This document shows, piece after piece, positions 57,908 through 64,000 of a DNA stretch of 64,000 nucleotides (position 1 is the stretch's first letter; every line of letters begins with the position of its first letter). A model generated the notes under the pieces. The model was not told the origin of the DNA. It saw only the letters and a program-made list of their open reading frames with translations, and did not search any database. Both the position numbers and the translations under genes were made by a program. This DNA is from Lentinus brumalis (taxonomy: Eukaryota; Basidiomycota; Agaricomycetes; Polyporales; Polyporaceae). The stretch is from NCBI GenBank assembly GCA_001792895.1, contig MARA01000003.1, positions 434,001-498,000 of the forward strand, given 5' to 3'.

Positions 57908-60172
57908 ATGGCGGTCGGGTCGGGCGACCCCAGCATCTCTATTCCTGTCGGCATTACCATCGGTCTCCTTGCATCCTTTGTCCAGTCTCTTGGCCTCACT
58001 ATCCAGCGCAAGAGCCATGTATTGAACCAGTCTCTGCCGGTCGAGCAGCAGAAGGTCGAGCACCGCAGGCCGTACGTACCCCACGTTCCTCCTCTATATC
58101 CGCGGCTCATCCCCTCATAGTCTCTGGCTACTCGGCTTTGGTGCGTGTTCATGTCTGCTATCTAGGCCTTGCATACTCACCGTTCACAGCCATATTCATA
58201 TCCTCCAACCTATTCGGATCTGTCTTCCAGATCGCCTCTCTCCCTGTCGTCATTCTCGCCCCGCTCGGCGCGGTCTCCCTCCTTTGGAACGCATTTTTTG
58301 CCAGGCTGCTTCTTGGCGACGTATTCTCTCCATGGATGGTCCTCGGCACACTCCTCATCGCCGGTGGTGCAGTGCTCATCGCAGTCTTTGGTATTGTCCC
58401 TGAGCCCACACGCTCCCTCGAAGACCTGCTGCGGCTGTTTAACAGACCGGCTTTTGTTGCATATTTCTCTCTCCTTGGATTTGTCGTGTTCGTATGGCTG
58501 GTCACGGTACGTGTGCACGCATGTTCCCTCTCGTGTGCACGCTCAGCTATGTTGCCAGACGCATGTGGTGGAGTATTCCTATACTCGCCGTTACAAGCCC
58601 TTGGACATCAGTCCCCCGCTCTCTCCCCTCATAGCCCCTAATGCCGCACCTTCCATCCTTACGACTGCTACGACTGCCAGCCACGCGGTCGACCCGACCT
58701 CCCCAACCGAGCGGACTCCGCTCATCGACCGCAAGCCACAACCCCGCTCTAAGTCACCGTCACCCTCAGGCACCATACGCTCCATGATCACCAGTCCGCT
58801 CTCCTACACTGCACAGTCACCACGCACGCCTCTCTTCCTCGCATCCTCGTATGCATCCATATCAGGCATCCTCTCCGGAATGTGCCTCCTTTTCGCGAAA
58901 AGCGGCGTTGAGCTGCTTTTACTCACGATCGGCGGTGACAATCAGTTTTGGAGGTGGCAGGCATGGGTGCTCTTGCTAAGCCTGGTCGTATTCGCGTTAC
59001 TGCAGTTGTGGTACATGCACAAGAGTCTGGTGCTCGCTGATCCGACGTTAGTGTGCCCATGTGAGTACGCGTGTTCAGCATCTTCTCTGCTATGCTCAGT
59101 CCTCCATAGTGGCCTTCTGCTTCTACAACTTGTCTTCCATCGTGAATGGACTGGTGTACTTTGACCAGTTCTCAATGCTGTCTACTACACACCTCCTCCT
59201 TGTGCTACTAGGCATCGCTATCCTCCTTGGCGGTGTATGGGTGATCAGCTTCCCGCCAGAAGGCGGTCGTGGTGTCGATATCGGCACGTGGACCGAAGAG
59301 GAACCGACAGAGATGGTCGCTACAGGCGAGAGCGACATCGAGGCACAAGATGACGAGGTGTACGAGGACGAACCGCTTCCGATGGAGGAGTCCGTTGGGC
59401 CAGGATCTACGCGCGGTCGTTCACAAACGCAAACAGGACTTGGCTTGGGCATCATCACGGAACCACCAGCCCCCATATCAGCACCTCAATTATCCCCGAG
59501 ACAACCTAATCCTCCACGCCCACGCCTCCGCAACCCTTTGTCGCGTATACACGGCAGAGAGCAGACGGACACCGCATTACTCACCTCCCCTTCGCGGCGC
59601 TCGCTGTCATCATACACCGGAAGCACAGGTGCAGAGCACACGCTATCCCCGACGGTCGGTCAGGCGCCCCGCTGGCACGGCGGCGCCGACGGACCACGCT
59701 CGAGCCGGGCTCGACGTTCAGTCCGCCTCCGCACCATTCAAACTCACTCTCGCCCAGCGCGTCCGCTATCAGCGGGTTCTCGATAGGCTTGTCCCCGATT
59801 AGTCCCGGGTTCTCCATCGTGCCGCGCGAACGGCGGCGGCGGCCTACGCAGGGAACCGCGCACCTAGCGGGGAGCTCGTACAGCGCGGGAACGGGCGATA
59901 GTCATGGCAGCGAACATGCGTCTGCCGTGCACTCAGTGCTGCCGCACGCTTGGACTATACGGAGGGTCGTCAGTGAAGGCGATGGAGATGCGGGAGAGAG
60001 ACGGCGACGAGACGGAGCCGCCGCACGGGACGGGCTGCCGTATGGCACCGACGTCGAGCGGGCTGCCGAGGGCGGGGCACCGGCTGGGGATGATCTGGCG
60101 GCCAGTCAGAATCAGAATCGTCCCGCGAAGGGGCGGTGGAAGTGGCTGCGAGGTGTCGTCTTGGGTCGGTGA
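57908..60172 (+). CDS. NIPA-like (DUF803) membrane transporter
   Basis: This is a multi-pass protein of the NIPA family, linked to Mg2+ transport in animals. It starts MAVGSGDPSISIPVGITIGL, with the first TM in LLASFVQSLGLTIQRK. Then come the LWLLGFAIFISSNLFG and ASLPVVILAPLGAVSLLWNA segments, the hallmark LLWNAFFARLLLGD, TLLIAGGAVLIAVFG, FSLLGFVVFVWLVT, a long Ser/Pro-rich cytosolic loop, ISGILSGMCLLFAKSGVELL, WVLLLSLVVFALLQLWYMHK and HLLLVLLGIAILLGGVWVIS. A disordered Ser/Pro/Arg tail follows. The frame breaks at CCCC 59667-59670; one extra C carries it into a tail with SPISPGFSIVPRERRRR, ending WKWLRGVVLGR at 60172. Five introns. It is divergent from the orphan family. Confidence 0.85.
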
Positions 60173-60176
60173 TCCA

Positions 60177-60185
60177 GGGGGGGGG
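60177..60185 (+). repeat. Poly-G run (9 G)
   Basis: Nine G residues begin 4 bases after the NIPA-like stop codon. The length may be miscalled. Confidence 0.8.
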
Positions 60186-61488
60186 CTTGGGGAGCGACGA
60201 TGGTGGTGGTGGAGCTGCTCTTGACGGACTATGATACAGTGTCGCGCTTCACGCTACTGTATGTTGACTTCCTGAGATCCCTGGACCGGGGCGGACGCTG
60301 GCGGACGTGGACGGAGGAGTACTAGGAAGATTTACTATTCGATATCATAGGATGTATATATTACAACACGACATTGGAGCAGTGGCCGGACGTGTTTGGC
60401 CGATGGGGTGGCTAATTGCAAAGACGAGCAATTCGTCGATTGTACAATTCCAAGAACAGATGCAGAGAAGACGACCTGGTGGCGCGGGACAGTCCAAATG
60501 CAATGAGGCGTCTTGAAGGCGTCGAGGCGACGGCGTCCGAGTGGTTGCCATCGCAGCCCCATATCCGTCGGTGTCTCGGTGACGTCCCGGAAAGCTGTCG
60601 ACGAACGTCGAAGACGTCGAAGGCGCAGGGAGAACGCAGTTCCTGTACTTCGCACATGGCCGGCAAATGTATCACCCATGTATGTTATGGAACATGCTTC
60701 GATGAGTGGGCGACTGGCTGTATGATTTGACGGCCATTGCGTCAGGGACCGACGTCTGTAAAGTCTATATATCTCGGTGATCTCGGTATGTCAGGTAAAT
60801 GACCAGGCATTACCTGCGAGTGCGCGGACTCGGGGTAGGAGCACGAGGAGTCCGCCGCCACCGCGAGCTCAGCCTGCACGCCCGACGCGGAGGCGAAAAG
60901 CGCAACAGCGGCGACGATCTACAGTCGGCGAGCTGCCTTATGCGGGTTAGCCGCTTTCGCAATCAGGATCTCGATCGCCACATACATACGCGGGGTTCGC
61001 GGCGTCTGCCACGTGATCGCGTATCTGAGCGGCGGCTGTTGGTGTTCTGGGATGTGCGACTTCCGTGTCTCCCGTCCGTGCATTTCTCGGTGAGAGAGGG
61101 CGACAGAAGGCTGGATGTGGGCGTGGGGCGCGTGCTAGATGCGCGTCTGGGAGGGCGCAGAGGGACGGACATGAGGGGCGTGGAGCTCTGTGAGAAGGGG
61201 CAGGGAGATCAAACCGCCTAATTGTACCGCGAGTTTTAGTCCGCCGGCCGCTTGGCCCAAGGTCACTAGTGAAAACAAAACATCATACGTGGACTAGCAA
61301 GGCCCGCCTTCTCTTCCTTCGACTGCATCGTCGTGGGCCTCTTGAGCCTGTGCTCCCAAGGCTGTCTCTCTGTCCTTGTTCCACCCTCCTTTGCCGTCTC
61401 TTCGTCTGCCTCTGCGGCCTGCCAGCTGTTCCTGTCCTTCTCGTCTTGTCTCTTTCCGGTCTTCTCTATCTGCCTTCCATTGCCCACC
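60186..61488. promoter_or_regulatory. Upstream region of the DENN-domain gene
   Basis: 1.3 kb without a supported exon. The ~180 bp before the ATG at 61489 are pyrimidine-rich on the plus strand (many ctct/tcct steps), consistent with a transcription-start and leader region. The rest shows nothing distinctive. Confidence 0.45.
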
Positions 61489-64000
61489 ATGCACAGTCCC
61501 CGCACGCGAGCGAAGGCACCCCTGCAGCCTCTCGCCGTCTCTGCGACGCCCGGCCCGCCCATTGGCGAGAAGATCGTCAAGTCGCGGTTCTCGGAGGAAG
61601 TCGAGGCAGACGTCAAAAGCCCCAGCACCATCCAGTCGCGCAAGACGACGGTGAGGTCGAACCTCAGCCTGCGGTCCGCGGCGAGCATGCACTCGCACAC
61701 CCGAGAGACGACGGCGAGCACGGGCGGAGGGAACCCGGACGTCGCCACGGCGTGCCCCGCCCGATTCCGGCGCCTGACCCCATCATCACCATTTCGGCGA
61801 GCGCGAGCAACACGGACGACCAGCGTCCCTCCCTCTCCCGCAACAACCCCTCCACTCCTTCCTTCCACTCCGCCCTCGACGACGACCTCGACTACGTGAC
61901 CATCGACATCCCCACACACGGCCCCGTCGAGAACGCAGTCGTCCCCGCTCGCCCCGACAAGGCTGCTCGCGTCCTGGGCATCCGGCACCGCCAGAGCATG
62001 GAGCCCATCCCAGGCTCAAACCGCAACTCCCTCGCGTCCGCGCGCTCTGCCCCCGCCTCCGTCAGTGCGCCCCACCCTCCCCGTCAGGCCCGACCATGCC
62101 TCTCGCGTCACTCTACGTTGTCTCTGGTCTCCCGAAGAGCCCGCATACATGGACACTGGCAGACCCTGACTCTGTCATGGGTCTGCACCATAGCGAGGGT
62201 GCAGTCGGCAGATGGTGGAGGCCTGAAGTGCTGGGAAGCACTATCAGCCCAGGGGCAGCGGGTGGAAAGCGGAAGAAGAAGGGCAAGACTGACGACGGTA
62301 TGAATGTGTTCAGCTCGTCAGGGCACCTCAGCAAGCAGGATGTCGGCAAGATGCTCTCCAAGGCTCTCAAGGTACGTCGCACGCGTCATACGCGCGTACC
62401 CACCCAGCCCTCACGCTGACTCCCGACGTCCAGCTGTCGTTCACGCGTGAGGTCGAAATCATCGCCTCGACCCTGCAGCCAGCGTCAACCGTCCACAACT
62501 TCACGTTCAACCTGGCCGCTCCTTCCGCCCCTCTGGCGTCCAGTCCCTCCACGGACATGCTGCGCGCGTCGGTCTTGACGACAACTACCGACGTGACTTC
62601 GTATGCTTATCCTTACGCGGATGATCCCTATTCCCGCCATGCACGTCCTTCTTCGGCTTACCTCGGCCCCTCTACCTTCCTATCGCCCAACGGTCACACT
62701 TCCGGCGAGCGTACGAACAGCGAGCTCGGTTCCTCTGGCAACAACGGGCAGGTAACCTATCACGGAGTATGTCTCACCGTCTGGTCGCATGCGGATGCAG
62801 AGCGGACGGCCGCCATCCGTCGCACACTAGAAGCTGGTCGTGCGAGAAAGGAGAGCGCACACAGTCTCATGGCTTCCCGCATGCGCAGAGGCCACGGAGC
62901 CGAGAACGGAGCCGACCCTACCCTTCAGGCACGGCGGCGCGCAAAAGCGAGCGCGCGGGTCCCCTGGGGTGCCGGCACAGACGTGGAGACAGACTTCGAC
63001 CCCGAGACGGACGGCGAGGGCGGCGGAGTCAGCGAGAGCGACTTCGAGGTCGCGAGCACGGTCAACGGACATACGCCCGGCGAAAGCACCCTCTTCCTCC
63101 CCGGAGATACCGTCTTCTGGCTCCCGTACGCACTCAGTAAGTGTCTTCGCCGTTTCCATTCGAACAAGCAAAATTAACGGCTGCGCTTCTAGCCCTGGTG
63201 TCAAGGTACCCGATCTACGACCTCATGCGCGACTATCTCACGCTGTCGTGGGCGCGCTTCTCCAAGGACGTGCAGTCGCATACGCTGCAGATCAGCAAGA
63301 TTCTGTCGCACCCTGCGCCCCGTCCTGGTGAGCTTGTGCGCCTCGATGCATCGGCCGCGACGGGTTCCGCTAGTACAGAGACCAGTTTAGAGGTTGTTGC
63401 CCGCTTCCCTGGCGGGCTCGACTTCGGTCGCGGCCTGGTCGATGTGAACTTCACCATGTGGCCGTTGTTCAAGTGCTTGAACATTGACAACATCCTCACG
63501 ATCTGCGAGGTATGTCGATGAATTATTTCCAAGCCTCGGAGTTGGTCGCTGAAACAACTCGGATACCCCAGCTTGCGCTGTCGCCGACAGGGCGCATCTT
63601 GTTCTTCTCTCGCCATCCGGCGATGCTTGGTATCGCCGTGCTGACCGTCAAGTACCTCGTGGAACTGCGTGGCTGGAGCGGAGTCGCACTTTGCGCAGTT
63701 CACTCCCGCGATGCTAAGATTTACATCGAGGACCCGGGCCCGTGGATCATTGGCCTCGCCACCGAGGCGCGCTATGCCGTGCGCCCTCCCCCGGAGGTGT
63801 GCGTCGTCGATCTGTACGTCCCGCTATCTCCGTCTTTCGATCGTCCTCGTGTTCTCCACATGGCCGCTAGCTGACCTTATGCGTATTTTTATTCGCAGTG
63901 ACATCAACTACCTCAACTGCGCGTCTCCCCCGCCAGGTGTAGTATCGACCAAGCAGCAGCGCGACCGCTACCGGCAGAAGCTGCTGGCTGCATTTGAGCC
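61489..64000 (+). CDS. DENN-domain protein (3' partial)
   Basis: DENN proteins are guanine-nucleotide exchange factors for Rab GTPases in vesicle traffic. After a disordered N-terminus (MHSPRTRAKAPLQPLAVSAT; many Ser/Thr/Pro) come uDENN-type segments, ASLYVVSGLPKSPHTWTLAD and LSFTREVEIIASTLQPASTV. A Ser-rich insert contains VTYHGVCLTVWSHADAERTA. The cDENN core reads LVSRYPIYDLMRDYLTLSWA, FTMWPLFKCLNIDNILTICE, LFFSRHPAMLGIAVLTVKYL and DAKIYIEDPGPWIIGLATEA, then DINYLNCASPPPG at the window edge. The frame breaks twice in the N-terminal part, at CCCC 61755-61758 and CCCC 62070-62073; one extra C at each restores PRPIPAPDPIITIS and APPPSPSGPTMPLASLYVVS. The 3' end lies outside the window. Confidence 0.86.

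Noticed and set aside
58169..58206. A 25-nt intron in the NIPA-like gene (gtgcgt...ctatctag)
   Set aside because: Too short. Using the later acceptor (ttcacag) gives a 49-nt intron and the family-like GFAIFISSNLFG.

Overview
The window is nuclear DNA from a filamentous basidiomycete, most likely an Agaricomycete (Polyporales-like). Genes are densely packed on both strands and are cut by many short GT-AG introns of roughly 48-60 nt. Several protein families (the RTA1-like exporter, the N-myristoylated PPZ phosphatase, MPC1, REC8, an Ime2/MAK kinase, and basidiomycete-type orphan membrane proteins) look fungal. The order-level placement is inference. Coordinates of multi-exon genes span first to last coding base; I joined exons by hand from splice sites and conserved protein motifs.

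Layout. 0-5 kb: 3' part of an RTA1-like exporter, dihydrofolate reductase, mitoribosomal bL36m on the minus strand, and a drug/metabolite-type transporter. 5-11 kb (minus): PPZ phosphatase, 40S protein S11, and an orphan seven-TM protein. 11-18 kb: DNA ligase I with a possible mitochondrial start, mitochondrial pyruvate carrier MPC1 (minus), and a proline/arginine-rich orphan. 18-23 kb: a gene-poor stretch with two small acidic proteins that share a motif; one has a tandemly duplicated exon. 23-34.6 kb: a WW-like membrane protein, then on the minus strand isopentenyl-diphosphate isomerase, meiotic cohesin REC8, a GRAM-domain membrane protein and a TPR-MYND protein. 34.7-42 kb: decapping enzyme DCP2, a secreted FAD oxidase (minus) and PRPP synthetase. 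44-53 kb: an Ime2/MAK-type kinase, complex I subunit NDUFS6 (minus) and HSP104. 53-58 kb: two tandem paralogues of an unrecognised family (minus). 58-64 kb: a NIPA-like transporter and the start of a DENN-domain protein that runs off the window.

Most genes are independent housekeeping loci; there is no obvious biosynthetic cluster. Recurring links are mitochondrial function (bL36m, MPC1, NDUFS6, possible organellar forms of the ligase and IDI1) and meiosis (REC8, Ime2-like kinase). Divergent pairs sharing short promoters include bL36m/transporter, TPR-MYND/DCP2 and NDUFS6/HSP104.

Most notable: two apparent micro-exons (one nucleotide in PRPP synthetase, six in NDUFS6); GC-AG introns inside the ligase PIP-box and inside the MYND finger; the tandem paralogue pair with a CxxC...HxxxH module; the exon-duplicated acidic protein; and eight reading-frame breaks, all equivalent to one missing base at a short C/G homopolymer, which look like assembly consensus errors rather than pseudogenes.
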